This document shows, one piece after another, positions 20,607 through 29,640 of a DNA stretch of 64,000 nucleotides. The stretch is taken from positions 1-64,000 of the forward strand of contig NZ_LT622357.1 of assembly GCF_900098925.1 (NCBI RefSeq). Reading direction: 5' to 3'. This DNA is from Bacillus massiliglaciei. GTDB lineage: Bacteria; Bacillota; Bacilli; Bacillales; DSM-1321. Made by a program: the position numbers and the translations under genes. Each line of letters begins with the position of its first letter. Position 1 is the stretch's first letter. The notes under the pieces were generated by a model, which was given only the letters and a program-made list of their open reading frames with translations, ran no database searches and was not told the DNA's origin.

Positions 20607-22727
20607 TTATTTATCCAGCTCCGGATATTCAATCCTGGAGTGGAAGATTCCATGCAAGGATTCACATAATGAATTCTTTACAATGTTTAATTCTCTCATA
20701 GTAATGTCACATTCATCAAATTGATTGTCATTTACCCGTTCTTTCAGGATGTTAACCACCAGCTCATCGATTTTTTCCTTCGTCGGATTAGGCATCGAAC
20801 GGACCGCCGCTTCCACGCTGTCTGCAATGCTGATGACTGCAATCTCCTTCGTCTGCGGCTTCGGCCCAGGATAACGATACACCGTTTCCTCGATATTTTC
20901 CTGTGTCTTGCAAGCTTTATGATAGAAAAAGCGGAGCAGGCTCGTACCATGGTGCTGCTGCGCAATATCGATGATTTCTTTTGGAAACTTATGTTTCCTG
21001 AGAATTTCTGCCCCGTCTGAAGCATGTGAAATGATAATGTCCTTGCTTGTATTCGGTGCAAGCCTGTCATGCGGATTTTCCTGATTGATTTGATTCTCGA
21101 TAAAAAACAGCGGCCGCTTCGTTTTGCCAATATCATGGTAATAACATCCGACCCTTGCTAAAAGTCCGTTGGCCCCGATAGCCTCACAGGCAGAGTCAGC
21201 CAGATTGGCGACCATTACACTGTGATGATAAGTTCCGGGTGCTTCCGTAAGGATTTTCCTAAGAAGCGGATGATTCGGATTCGAAAGCTCCAGCAGCTTA
21301 ATCGGAGAAAGAATCCCAAACGCTGCCTCAAAAAACGGCAGAAGACCGATTGTCAAAACCGCTGAGCCCAGTCCCGATACGAGAGCTCCCGCTATATAAA
21401 ACAAGAAATCTACTTTCGTATAATTGCCATTCATGATAAAGATCAATGCAAAAATGAAAGCCAGGTTCAAAAGGGAAAGGACTAGCCCAGCCTGCAAAAT
21501 TTTTGATTTGAAATTTTCTCCGGATAGCACAATAACTGCCGAAAGCCCGCTGAACAGAAAATACAGTCCCATCGAGAAATCCAAATTGCCCGGAACATCC
21601 CCGTTAAAGATAATCGTGCCAAAGGAAGAAAGCAAAATGGCCATAGCTACAGCCAGCCGGTCATTCACCAGAATCTTGACAAGCATCGCTGCCATCGCCA
21701 CCGGGAAGAAATAGCCCAATTCCGACTTCATTCCGGAAAAAAGGCTCAATCCTTTCATTGTACTTATCGTGAAAAGGAGGACAATGCTGAAGATCACTAG
21801 ATGATTATATCCCGTTTCACTGGACGCCTTTGATTTAAAGAAAAAGTAATATACCGCAGAAAACAATAAAATGACCAGCAGAAGCAGTCCGATATACGGG
21901 AACACATTCCAGTCGCCATTGATAAAACCTGCTAATGTCAGCTGGCGATAGACTTCCCTGTCAACCAGCTGTCCTTCCTCCACGATGATCTGCCCTTGTA
22001 AAATACGGACCGGTTCCACGCTTTCCACTGCCTTCTGGCGCTGCTCTTCCGTCTTATCTTTGTCAAAAAAGACATTTTGTATAATAGACGAACGGGCAAG
22101 TGAAATGGAAGCTTCTTTCAGGCTTCTGTCAAGACTGGTATACCGCAGCTCTTCTTCCGCGCGCTTTTTCGCATTCTCCACATCGCTTGAAGCAATTCTT
22201 GTGCTCATCACATTATTCACAGCTGTAATGGTTAAGTCCTTGGCAATTTTCAGGTCTTCTTCATCCGCCTGTACCAAGGCTTCAAAAACCGAGTCCTCAA
22301 TGTCCTTATTCACTTCATCCGTTAATTGTTCCTTCAGAATCGAGACCTTTTGATTTACCGTCTTCTCGGTGCCTTCCTCTTCCTCCTTGGCGGTATCCTG
22401 CTGGACTTCAATGGCCGTATCATAGATGGAAGATATCAAGTCCACCTTATTGCGGGCATATTCCTTTTTCAAAGTATATACATCCGCTACCTGCTTAATG
22501 ATTTCTTCCTTTTCCTGCTCGGTTTTTTCTGTATCCTCAATCGTTTTAGTTGCCCTGATGGTCTGTTCTGCCGGCTTGAATAATTCAATTTCAATCTGTT
22601 CAGGCCTTACATTGGAAAACATGAGAGCGTAGGCAGCAGCAGCTAAAAGAATAAAGAGCAGAACCTGGAATATTCTATGAGCCAAAAGCCCTTTGATTTT
22701 CACAAAAAATTTCTGTACACCGTTCAA
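20607..22727 (-). CDS. pgpH: Cyclic-di-AMP phosphodiesterase PgpH (7TMR-HDED family)
   Basis: Membrane HD-domain enzyme that degrades c-di-AMP. Order of parts: N-terminal membrane segment, a large extracellular domain (about 45-280) of charged helices, seven membrane segments (about 285-480) and a cytoplasmic HD domain with YHHSVMVANL and CYYHDIGKTKRP. The frame is open to 22757, but the TTG at 22727 is preferred because GGAAGGAG lies 8 nt before it; that gives 706 residues. It is the first gene of pgpH-ybeY-dgkA-cdd-era. The region upstream holds an unusual structured element (see ncRNA entry). Confidence 0.94.
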   Translation of the reverse strand: MNGVQKFFVKIKGLLAHRIFQVLLFILLAAAAYALMFSNVRPEQIEIELFKPAEQTIRATKTIEDTEKTEQEKEEIIKQVADVYTLKKEYARNKVDLISSIYDTAIEVQQDTAKEEEEGTEKTVNQKVSILKEQLTDEVNKDIEDSVFEALVQADEEDLKIAKDLTITAVNNVMSTRIASSDVENAKKRAEEELRYTSLDRSLKEASISLARSSIIQNVFFDKDKTEEQRQKAVESVEPVRILQGQIIVEEGQLVDREVYRQLTLAGFINGDWNVFPYIGLLLLVILLFSAVYYFFFKSKASSETGYNHLVIFSIVLLFTISTMKGLSLFSGMKSELGYFFPVAMAAMLVKILVNDRLAVAMAILLSSFGTIIFNGDVPGNLDFSMGLYFLFSGLSAVIVLSGENFKSKILQAGLVLSLLNLAFIFALIFIMNGNYTKVDFLFYIAGALVSGLGSAVLTIGLLPFFEAAFGILSPIKLLELSNPNHPLLRKILTEAPGTYHHSVMVANLADSACEAIGANGLLARVGCYYHDIGKTKRPLFFIENQINQENPHDRLAPNTSKDIIISHASDGAEILRKHKFPKEIIDIAQQHHGTSLLRFFYHKACKTQENIEETVYRYPGPKPQTKEIAVISIADSVEAAVRSMPNPTKEKIDELVVNILKERVNDNQFDECDITMRELNIVKNSLCESLHGIFHSRIEYPELDK

Positions 22728-22826
22728 TGCTGGCACTCCTTCCATTGGAAAAGACAAATCCTTCTACAAAGACGCAATTACTAGGAAAAAAGAAACAATT
22801 TGATATCGTTATGTTAGTTATGTAAA

Positions 22827-22835
22827 ATCATAACA
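22827..22835 (-). promoter_or_regulatory. Possible extended -10 promoter of pgpH
   Basis: TGTTATGAT on the minus strand, about 100 bp upstream of the pgpH start and downstream of the terminator at 22879-22904. No good -35 is seen. Confidence 0.4.
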
Positions 22836-22872
22836 GCTTTTCGGTAAATTTTCACTATCCCTTCAAAAAGTA

Positions 22873-23071
22873 CAGAAAAAATCCGCCGTTTTCTTGGCGG
22901 ATTTCAAACTTTAGACAAACTCCGCTCCCGTTAGGCGTAGGATTTCCCTTCAGGCAGCCGCCGTCTGACGCGAGGACTGAAGGAAGACTCTTTGTCTGTC
23001 CCTGCCACGCAATCCCGCCGAAGGGTCTTGAAACAAACCTGCAAACAGGGGCAGCAGAAATCGGTTTTAGC
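22873..23071 (-). ncRNA. Candidate structured RNA between phoH and pgpH
   Basis: Directly after the phoH terminator comes an extended -10 (TGCTATAAA at 23078-23086, minus strand), then about 200 nt without a reading frame, then a strong terminator hairpin AAATCCGCC / GGCGGATTT (22879-22904) with a T6 run. Inside, AGACAAA / TTTGTCT (22991-22997 with 22913-22919) and CCTTCAG / CTGAAGG (22947-22953 with 22977-22983) form nested stems. It could be a small RNA, an attenuator acting on pgpH, or a copy of a dispersed palindromic repeat; the sequence alone does not decide. Confidence 0.35.
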
Positions 23072-23093
23072 TTCTCATTTATAGCACACGAAC

Positions 23094-23119
23094 AAAAGGG
23101 ATCGAAATCGATCCCTTTT
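23094..23119 (-). terminator. Terminator of phoH
   Basis: Perfect 12-bp stem AAAAGGGATCGA / TCGATCCCTTTT with a 2-nt centre, 40 nt after the phoH stop. The T-stretch is part of the stem. Confidence 0.8.
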
Positions 23120-23158
23120 GTCTGAAAGCCGTACTCTGTTTTTCATGGCAAATTTTCT

Positions 23159-24121
23159 TTAGTCGTTTGCCTGCTCATATGCTTCAATAATTCTGGCCAC
23201 AAGCGGGTGCCTGACGACGTCGCTTTGTTCCAGATAAATAAACGAAAGGTCTTTCACTTGTTTCAGGATTTCTTCAACCCTGAGCAATCCCGACTTCATC
23301 CCCTTCGGAAGGTCAATCTGAGACCTGTCTCCCGTAATGACCATCTTCGAGCCGAATCCAAGCCGAGTCAGAAACATTTTCATTTGTGCTTCTGTCGTGT
23401 TCTGTGCTTCATCGAGAATAACGAAGGCATCATCCAGTGTCCGCCCCCTCATATAGGCAAGCGGGGCAATCTCAATCGTTCCCCTCTCAAGCATTCTCTG
23501 CGTTTGTTCCATTCCTAATAAATCATGAAGGGCATCATATAGCGGCCGTAAATAGGGATCGACCTTCTCTTTCAGATCTCCCGGGAGAAAACCAAGGCTT
23601 TCACCGGCTTCAACAGCAGGCCTTGTCAGAATAATCCGTTTGACATCGCCGCTTTTCAGCGAATTAATGGCCATAACAACGGCGAGATAGGTTTTTCCCG
23701 TTCCGGCAGGGCCAATTCCAAAAACAAGATCCTTTTTCCGAATAGCCTGAATATAATGTCTCTGTCCAAGGGTCTTAACCCGAATCGGCTTGCCTTTTGC
23801 CGTCCTGGCAATTTCCTCATTATATAAATCCTTGAAGTATTCAAGAGTGCCTTTCCTGGCCAGTTCTATCGCATAAATTACATCGCGGGAACTGATATGT
23901 ATTCCCTTCCTGACAATCGAAAGCAATGCCTTCAGAATATCCTGGGCCATTATCACCTGATCAGACTCACCTGTGACACTGATGGCCTCTCCCCGCGTAA
24001 TAACAGACACCTTCAGTTCCTGTTCAAGGACCTTAACATTAGCATCGGCGTTTCCAAGCAGGGAAAATGCTTCATTTGTTGATTCAAGCTCTAAATTAAC
24101 CATTTTTACGTCTTCTGGCAT
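23159..24121 (-). CDS. phoH: PhoH family ATPase
   Basis: Cytoplasmic ATPase of the PhoH/PhoL class, linked to RNA metabolism and commonly paired with ybeY. The 320-residue protein has an N-terminal KH-like part (about 10-80), Walker A GPAGTGKT at 137-144 and Walker B VILDEAQN at 234-241. It begins 3 nt after the yqfD stop, with an AAGGAG site, so it belongs to the yqfC-yqfD-phoH transcript; a terminator after it separates it from pgpH. Confidence 0.96.
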   Translation of the reverse strand: MPEDVKMVNLELESTNEAFSLLGNADANVKVLEQELKVSVITRGEAISVTGESDQVIMAQDILKALLSIVRKGIHISSRDVIYAIELARKGTLEYFKDLYNEEIARTAKGKPIRVKTLGQRHYIQAIRKKDLVFGIGPAGTGKTYLAVVMAINSLKSGDVKRIILTRPAVEAGESLGFLPGDLKEKVDPYLRPLYDALHDLLGMEQTQRMLERGTIEIAPLAYMRGRTLDDAFVILDEAQNTTEAQMKMFLTRLGFGSKMVITGDRSQIDLPKGMKSGLLRVEEILKQVKDLSFIYLEQSDVVRHPLVARIIEAYEQAND

Positions 24122-24124
24122 GTG

Positions 24125-25312
24125 TTAGTCTCCTTGAATGATTGGTTGTCCTTTTGCAATATCTTCTATAACTTGGTAATGAATTGATAATTTAACTTTA
24201 CCATTCTCCAAACGTTCATGCAAAATTTTTTCGCCTGAGATTTCGGCTTCGCCGCCTAACCTTTTCTCCAGTTTTTGAGCAGCCATTTTCTTTCCTTCCT
24301 CGACTGCCTCTTCTTTTGTATATTCCCTTATTATGTCCTCTTTACTCCGCACCGTCGAAACTTTATAGGCAATCGGCAGCTTCCATTGAAGAAAATGGAA
24401 AGGGCGGACGGATGTTTCTGTCACACTGTCTTTATATTCTGGTTTTTTGAATCCCCAAACCGGGATGGACAGAGATCCTACTTTTAAAGAATGGGTTCTG
24501 TATTCCTCCCCGTCAAAAACAGAAAAGCGCGTTTTCAGAGGAACTGTCGCCGTGGCACGGTACCAGGTCTGCCCTTTAATGGTCCCTTTGGCCGGGACAA
24601 TCTTTTTGTTTTTTTCATTTCCAATCACCCCGGAAACCAAAAGCTGTCCCTTTTTCACATAATCATTCACATTCACTTTTGCATTTCCTTTTTCAATAAA
24701 CATGTCCGTAACAACGGCTTTCTTCGTTGCTACCAGATTTTGAGGAGAGGTTTTCTCTGGTTCCTCCGGCTGCTGCTTCTCCACAACCCGGAGATGATAG
24801 GTCGTCCCCTTCAGCTCCACACCTACCCATGTTAATTCATCAACCTGGTCGGTAAGTTTTCGCTGAATCGTGTCTACATCATCCACAAGAAACTGCATTT
24901 TGCCAATTTTCACGCCCATGGAATCGAGTTCTTTCCGAATCGCATGTTCTGTTTCCGGTTCGGCTTCATGGATTTTAATTCCCCACACCATATTAGAAAG
25001 GACAAAGATACAAAGAATAAAAGCAGCAAATCCAACAAGAAAACCGCTGTTTTTCAACACCCTTTTCCATAAGAACGGAAGTCCTTCTCCCCTGATAAAC
25101 TCAATCTTACAATCACTTTTCCGCACCGTCTGCCTCAGACGCGTTATTTCCCGTAGACTGATATGGAAGATAATCGAGTTCTCTCCAGCCCTCTTCACAT
25201 CCCACACATGAATACCGCGCCTGATCAGCTGATTGATGAGACGCTCCGTTCCCACTCCATATGCTTTTACCTTCACATGGCCTGTATAGAAGCTCACCCA
25301 CTGATTTTTCAT
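24125..25312 (-). CDS. yqfD: Sporulation protein YqfD
   Basis: Member of the YqfD/stage IV sporulation-like family, expressed in the mother cell in B. subtilis. From the ATG at 25312 the product has 395 residues; a G-run GGGGGGGAG lies just before it, whereas the ATG nine codons upstream has no site. A single membrane segment is at about 85-108 (FLVGFAAFILCIFVLSNMVW), flanked by a cytoplasmic N-terminal domain and a large outer domain that contains a POTRA-like start (EAEPETEHAIRKELDSMGV). It lies between yqfC and phoH. Confidence 0.92.
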   Translation of the reverse strand: MKNQWVSFYTGHVKVKAYGVGTERLINQLIRRGIHVWDVKRAGENSIIFHISLREITRLRQTVRKSDCKIEFIRGEGLPFLWKRVLKNSGFLVGFAAFILCIFVLSNMVWGIKIHEAEPETEHAIRKELDSMGVKIGKMQFLVDDVDTIQRKLTDQVDELTWVGVELKGTTYHLRVVEKQQPEEPEKTSPQNLVATKKAVVTDMFIEKGNAKVNVNDYVKKGQLLVSGVIGNEKNKKIVPAKGTIKGQTWYRATATVPLKTRFSVFDGEEYRTHSLKVGSLSIPVWGFKKPEYKDSVTETSVRPFHFLQWKLPIAYKVSTVRSKEDIIREYTKEEAVEEGKKMAAQKLEKRLGGEAEISGEKILHERLENGKVKLSIHYQVIEDIAKGQPIIQGD

Positions 25313-25443
25313 GGCTCCCCCCCCTTGCCGTCCTTCCATTTATTAAACGAATTCACCGTTCGCAATCCCTTTCGCATGACGTAAGAAAATAACCGCCCTC
25401 CCGTCCGCTGAAGGGTCTCTAAAATAAGAAATTCTCAGTCCAT

Positions 25444-25731
25444 TTAAGCTGGAGGGAGAAAAAACACCTGATCAATTTTCCCCTCAAGCATGATTTCTTC
25501 AGGCAGAATGGTCTTGATCACGAAATGTTCACCCTTAATTATCAGCTGGCCGTTTTTCAAAAGCAGCCTTACTTCATTATCTGCAAACGTCAAAAGCCCA
25601 CGGTGATTCTCAATATAAATATGCAGCTGGCCAATCATCGTAATACGCGGAAGGTCCATCATGACATCTTGCGGAAGGTCCATTGTTTTGACCATGAGAC
25701 GCTTAAATTTTTGACCCCAGTTCCCAGCCAT
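25444..25731 (-). CDS. yqfC: Sporulation protein YqfC
   Basis: Short protein (95 residues) of the YqfC/YabP family of sporulation proteins. It has no membrane segment; the middle is a run of alternating hydrophobic residues (ITMIGQLHIYIENHRGLLTF) that suggests beta strands, as in YabP. The ribosome binding site AAAGGGGG lies inside the arm of a terminator-like hairpin at 25736-25779. It heads the yqfC-yqfD-phoH gene run. Confidence 0.88.
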   Translation of the reverse strand: MAGNWGQKFKRLMVKTMDLPQDVMMDLPRITMIGQLHIYIENHRGLLTFADNEVRLLLKNGQLIIKGEHFVIKTILPEEIMLEGKIDQVFFLPPA

Positions 25732-25735
25732 AAAA

Positions 25736-25779
25736 AGAACCCCCTTTCATCTCATTTGTATGAAATAAAAGAGGGTTCT
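25736..25779 (-). terminator. Hairpin between the floA operon and yqfC, overlapping the yqfC ribosome binding site
   Basis: AGAACCC at 25736-25742 pairs with GGGTTCT at 25773-25779; on the minus strand a T5 run follows and leads straight into the yqfC ATG. It can end the yqeZ-floA transcript. The loop contains CATACAAA, close to a SigE -10 (CATACAAT), without a clear -35. Confidence 0.65.
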
Positions 25780-25790
25780 AGCACTAAATT

Positions 25791-26276
25791 TTAGCGGCGG
25801 GAGCTCCTCGCCGATTTTGATTTGGGAGGGCCAAGAATTTCTGACATAATCACTCCGTTAATAACCTGGTCTTTCGTAAAAGAAAGCTTCGGTTCATACA
25901 CAGGACTGCTTACATCTGAAATAACCTCTTCTTCCCTGAATGTCTTCTTCTCTTTTTGCCTGCGGTCGTGTTCCCGCTGCATTTTTTTCAGCTCAGCGAT
26001 CCGGCGTTCATCTTCCGGATTTCTTTCTTCAGGGACAGCAGCAGCGTTTTGCACCGACTGAGGCTTACGGTCCGCATGATCGTTCGCGGGCGCTACAGGA
26101 CCCTTCTCCGGCTTCTGAGGATTGCTTTGCTCCTGCAGTTCACGGAGCACATCCTGCCACTTCCTTTTTTTGGCCGGCTTTTGCTCAGAACCCGATGCAG
26201 CTTTTTTAAATAGAGAAGATATAATTCCAATCACAATAATGATAACTAATGGATTGGAAAAAAGAAATTCGATCAT
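25791..26276 (-). CDS. Membrane-anchored charged protein, positional equivalent of YqfB
   Basis: A 161-residue protein with one N-terminal membrane segment (about 5-22, FSNPLVIIIVIGIISSLF) and a long hydrophilic, low-complexity cytoplasmic tail rich in Lys, Glu, Gln and Arg, with coiled-coil-like heptads at about 85-115 (EERNPEDERRIAELKKMQRE). The end is more ordered (ITKDQ-type segment VINGVIMSEILGPP) and may be a short binding motif. It follows floA in the yqeZ-floA operon, the place of yqfB in B. subtilis, though it is longer. I know no function. Confidence 0.75.
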   Translation of the reverse strand: MIEFLFSNPLVIIIVIGIISSLFKKAASGSEQKPAKKRKWQDVLRELQEQSNPQKPEKGPVAPANDHADRKPQSVQNAAAVPEERNPEDERRIAELKKMQREHDRRQKEKKTFREEEVISDVSSPVYEPKLSFTKDQVINGVIMSEILGPPKSKSARSSRR

Positions 26277-26304
26277 TTAACAGCCTCCTTTCGGTACATG
26301 GCCA

Positions 26305-27297
26305 TTAATCTTTCTTGGAGTCTTTCTGATCTGACATTTTGCTGATGGAATCACGCATATCAGTATCTGCATTAATATTTTGGAAATTCATATAATCCAT
26401 GACACCCAGGTTGCCTGATTTAAGAGCATCTGCCATAGCAAGCGGAACCTCTGCTTCAGATTCAACAACTTTCGCGCGCATTTCCTGAACGCGTGCTACC
26501 ATTTCTTGCTCCAAAGCAACCGCCATCGCCCGGCGTTCTTCTGCTTTTGCCTGTGCAATCTTCTTATCCGCATCCGCCTGATCAGTCTGCAGGATCGCCC
26601 CGATATTTTTGCCGATATCTACATCTGCAATATCAATCGAGAGTATTTCAAAAGCCGTTCCGGAATCCAGTCCTTTTGAAAGCACTGTTCTGGAAATCAT
26701 GTCTGGATTTTCAAGAACTTTTTTATGATTGTCTGAAGAACCGATTGTAGAAACAATTCCCTCACCTACACGGGCAATGATCGTTTCTTCGCCGGCCCCC
26801 CCGACCAAACGTTCAATATTGGCGCGGACCGTAATCCGGGCTTTCGCCTTTACTTCGATTCCGTCCATGGCCACGCCGGCAATAAACGGTGTTTCAATCA
26901 CTTTCGGATTAACACTCATTTGCACCGCTTCCAGCACGTCACGTCCTGCAAGGTCGATAGCTGCCCCTCTTTCGAACGGAAGCTCGATATTGGCCCGTTC
27001 CGCAGCAATGAGTGCGTTTACAACCCTGTCTACATTACCTCCTGCAAGGTAATGGCTTTCCAGCTGGTTCGTTTTCACATTCAGCCCCGCTTTGTGCGCT
27101 TTAATCAATGGATTGACGACACGGCTCGGGATAACCCGGCGAAGCCTCATTCCCACTAATGTAAATATGCTGATCCTGACGCCCGCTGCAAGAGCTGATA
27201 TCCAAAGCATGACTGGAACAAATGTAAAAAAGACAGCCAGGACAATCACAGCGGCAATCACGATCAATATGATTGCAATCGAACTTGAAGTAATCAA
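26305..27297 (-). CDS. floA: Flotillin-like protein FloA
   Basis: Scaffold protein of functional membrane microdomains. From a TTG at 27297 it has 330 residues, close to B. subtilis FloA; the site AGGAGAGGTGG lies 7 nt upstream. The reading frame extends to 27351, but that would overlap yqeZ and add a basic segment absent from the family. A membrane hairpin occupies about residues 4-50 ([18 protein letters not shown]), followed by the PHB-like domain and a Glu/Ala-rich coiled coil ([18 protein letters not shown]). It is the second gene of the SigW-type yqeZ operon. Confidence 0.95.
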   Translation of the reverse strand: MITSSSIAIILIVIAAVIVLAVFFTFVPVMLWISALAAGVRISIFTLVGMRLRRVIPSRVVNPLIKAHKAGLNVKTNQLESHYLAGGNVDRVVNALIAAERANIELPFERGAAIDLAGRDVLEAVQMSVNPKVIETPFIAGVAMDGIEVKAKARITVRANIERLVGGAGEETIIARVGEGIVSTIGSSDNHKKVLENPDMISRTVLSKGLDSGTAFEILSIDIADVDIGKNIGAILQTDQADADKKIAQAKAEERRAMAVALEQEMVARVQEMRAKVVESEAEVPLAMADALKSGNLGVMDYMNFQNINADTDMRDSISKMSDQKDSKKD

Positions 27298-27316
27298 AAA
27301 ACATCCACCTCTCCTA

Positions 27317-28645
27317 TTATTGTTTATCCTCCGGGATTTCCCGGACGACAATCCTTGAACCTTCCGATTTGACGATCTTTAATGCTGAGCCTTTCGAGAT
27401 AAAGCTTCCTTCAGACACCACATCAATTCTTTCCTCATTGAATTCAGCGGTTCCTGAAGGTCTTAGGTCTGTTAACGCAATTCCCTCTAAGCCAATCAAT
27501 TCCGTTCTTTTTTTGCTGCTTACATACCCCAATTCAGTTTTCGTCGAATCCGTCAAAATCAGTTTTTTAAAGAATCTCATCTTTTTCCCAAACACCTTTA
27601 CTAATAAGATAGATACCAGTATACAGCCAGCTAAGGCAATCAGCAGGGAAATCGACATATGTACCGGGTCTTCCGCCGCCAGAAAGAAACTGCCTATGAT
27701 GGCCCCAAAGCCAAGGAAACCTAAAATACCGCCTGGAAGGAACAGCTCCAGGATCAGCAGCACAGCTCCGACTATGAACAGCCAAAGGGCTTCATATCCG
27801 GTTATGCCCGCGACAAGATGGCCATAAAAGAATAAAAATAATGCAGCAATTCCAATGAATCCGGGGATCCCAAAACCTGGTGAAAATAATTCAATCACAA
27901 TTCCCAGTCCGGCTATTGTCAGAAGAAGCGGTATGACAAAGGGATTCGTAAGGAAACGCGCCAGTTTCTCAGGAAAACTTTCTTCGATACTGCGAAAATC
28001 AGCATTTTCTATGTCAAGAACCCTGTAAAGCTCTTCCTTTCCTGAAACCGTCCCTTCGCTGTATCCCGCTTTTTTCGCCTGGTTCGCTGTGAATGTAAGC
28101 AATTTTCCTTTTTCTGCTCCATATTCCGGAAGATCCACCGTTTCATCCGCCATCGCTCTGGCATAAACAGGATCCCTGCCATTCTGTTCAGCCGCCGTGG
28201 CCATGGCAGCAAGCCAATAAGACTGCGCTTTTTTATCAGCAGCATTCCCAGCAGAGTCAATAATGGCTGCTGCCCCCATTGAAGCGCTTGGGACCATATA
28301 TATTTCATCGGCGCTTAATGAAATATAGGCACCTGCCGATAATGCCCGATTATTGACAAAGGCAACCGTTTTTACAGGTGTATCTGCCAGCAGCTTAGAA
28401 ATTTCTTCTGCTGCATTGACCGCTCCTCCGGGTGTATCCACTTCAAAAATGACCAAATCGGCATCATTTTGTTCAGCCGTATCAAGAGCCCTTCCTAGAA
28501 AAGCAGCCAGGCCTCTTTCAACGGTCTCTTCAACAGGAACCACATATACAGTCTTTTTCTCCTCGGCCGAAGCTTCAGGAAGGACCCAAAGAACAGCCAG
28601 AAAGCAAAGATATACGGCTGCGGCAAGCAAACGCCTACTTTTCAG
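27317..28645 (-). CDS. yqeZ: NfeD family membrane-bound serine protease YqeZ
   Basis: Works with the flotillin FloA; NfeD1b-type proteins have a ClpP-class serine protease domain. Order: signal peptide or anchor (first 25 residues, [21 protein letters not shown]), protease domain with the SAGAY nucleophile motif and PSASMGAA, four to five membrane segments, and a C-terminal OB fold ([16 protein letters not shown]). The frame is open to 28750, but a SigW-type promoter at 28688-28712 lies inside that extension. AAGGAGGAG ends 5 nt before a CTG at 28645, giving 442 residues, so CTG is the likely start. Confidence 0.88.
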   Translation of the reverse strand: MKSRRLLAAAVYLCFLAVLWVLPEASAEEKKTVYVVPVEETVERGLAAFLGRALDTAEQNDADLVIFEVDTPGGAVNAAEEISKLLADTPVKTVAFVNNRALSAGAYISLSADEIYMVPSASMGAAAIIDSAGNAADKKAQSYWLAAMATAAEQNGRDPVYARAMADETVDLPEYGAEKGKLLTFTANQAKKAGYSEGTVSGKEELYRVLDIENADFRSIEESFPEKLARFLTNPFVIPLLLTIAGLGIVIELFSPGFGIPGFIGIAALFLFFYGHLVAGITGYEALWLFIVGAVLLILELFLPGGILGFLGFGAIIGSFFLAAEDPVHMSISLLIALAGCILVSILLVKVFGKKMRFFKKLILTDSTKTELGYVSSKKRTELIGLEGIALTDLRPSGTAEFNEERIDVVSEGSFISKGSALKIVKSEGSRIVVREIPEDKQ

Positions 28646-28687
28646 GCGAACTCCTCCTTCCGTTGTTATAGTAGGTTCCCTATTATC

Positions 28688-28712
28688 TACGTTTATATGG
28701 GGGAAAAGTTTC
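28688..28712 (-). promoter_or_regulatory. SigW-type ECF promoter of yqeZ-floA
   Basis: GAAAC at 28708-28712, exactly 16 bp, then CGTA at 28688-28691 on the minus strand, the SigW pattern. In B. subtilis the yqeZ-floA operon belongs to the SigW cell-envelope stress regulon, so pattern and gene context agree. Confidence 0.85.
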
Positions 28713-28770
28713 GTCATTTCAAAAATTAAAAAAAGAAAACATCTTTTCATTTTCTAAAAACACAAATAAA

Positions 28771-28791
28771 CCGCAGACATTATGTCTGCGG
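28771..28791 (-). terminator. Terminator of rpsU-yqeY
   Basis: CCGCAGACAT / ATGTCTGCGG 10-bp stem and a TTTATTTG tail on the minus strand. Confidence 0.8.
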
Positions 28792-28807
28792 CAATGGGTG
28801 TAAAGCA

Positions 28808-29251
28808 TTAAGATAGATGTTTCTGCACTAATTTATTAATTAGAGATCCATCAGCTTTGCCTTTTAACTTAGGCATCACAGCTCCCATGACTCTCCCCAT
28901 ATCCGCTTTAGAAGCGGCGTTAACCTCTTCAATCGTCTTTTGGACGATTTCAGAAACTTCTTCTTCTGATAGTTGCTCCGGCATATATGCCTCAACGTAA
29001 TCTATTTCGGTGCGGACTTTATCCACGAGATCGATACGACCTGCGTTTTCAAACTCCTGGAGGGAGTCTTTGCGTTGTTTTAATTCGCGAGAGAGCACTG
29101 TCAATTCTTCATCTTCTGTAAGCGGCTGCTGTTTTTTCAGCTCTTCATTTTGAAGAGCAGCCTTAAGCATCCGGATTACAGATAGTTTGTCCTTTTGTTT
29201 GTCTTTCATCGCTTGTTTCATATCATTATTCAAACGCTCGAGAAGACTCAT
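28808..29251 (-). CDS. yqeY: GatB/YqeY domain protein
   Basis: A 147-residue helical protein of the YqeY family, related to the tail domain of the GatB amidotransferase subunit; it is thought to bind tRNA but has no proven role. Family blocks [16 protein letters not shown] at the N-terminus, [10 protein letters not shown] near 88 and [20 protein letters not shown] near 117 are intact. It follows rpsU by 14 nt and is cotranscribed with it, a pairing seen across Firmicutes. Confidence 0.95.
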   Translation of the reverse strand: MSLLERLNNDMKQAMKDKQKDKLSVIRMLKAALQNEELKKQQPLTEDEELTVLSRELKQRKDSLQEFENAGRIDLVDKVRTEIDYVEAYMPEQLSEEEVSEIVQKTIEEVNAASKADMGRVMGAVMPKLKGKADGSLINKLVQKHLS

Positions 29252-29265
29252 CTTTCCACCCTCTC

Positions 29266-29439
29266 TTAGTATTTACGTTTACGTGCAGCTTCAGACTTTT
29301 TCTTACGTTTTACGCTTGGCTTTTCATAAAATTCACGCTTCCTAGCTTCCTGAAGCGATCCTGCTTTAGATACAGTACGTTTGAAACGACGAAGAGCATC
29401 TTCAAGCGATTCGTTTTTGCGAACGACGGTTTTAGACAT
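29266..29439 (-). CDS. rpsU: 30S ribosomal protein S21
   Basis: Small basic subunit protein (57 residues) that helps position mRNA near the anti-Shine-Dalgarno. The product begins [20 protein letters not shown] and ends in a Lys/Arg-rich tail. The start at 29439 follows GGAGGGAGGG; the frame extends 27 nt further but that part is leader. Confidence 0.98.
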   Translation of the reverse strand: MSKTVVRKNESLEDALRRFKRTVSKAGSLQEARKREFYEKPSVKRKKKSEAARKRKY

Positions 29440-29506
29440 CTCTTTCCCTCCCTCCGAAAACAACACACTAACTCAAGTTGTCAACATGTTATACATGTAC
29501 TAAACA

Positions 29507-29535
29507 ATTATAATATATACATTATATTAGGTCAA
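29507..29535 (-). promoter_or_regulatory. SigA promoter of rpsU-yqeY
   Basis: TTGACC at 29530-29535, 17-bp spacer and perfect TATAAT at 29507-29512 on the minus strand, about 65 bp upstream of the rpsU start. Confidence 0.85.
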
Positions 29536-29640
29536 CTAATAAAAAGATATCTTTTTGATCTTCAGCTGATTTTCCTGTTCAGGAAGAATGAATGCATGTC
29601 TGTCCGTGTCCGTCCATATGCATAAATAGAGGTGGCTGAT

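Noticed and set aside
25736..25779. Calling CATACAAA a firm SigE promoter of yqfC
   Set aside because: The -10 is one base off and there is no ATA-type -35 at 13-15 bp, so it is only mentioned as a possibility.
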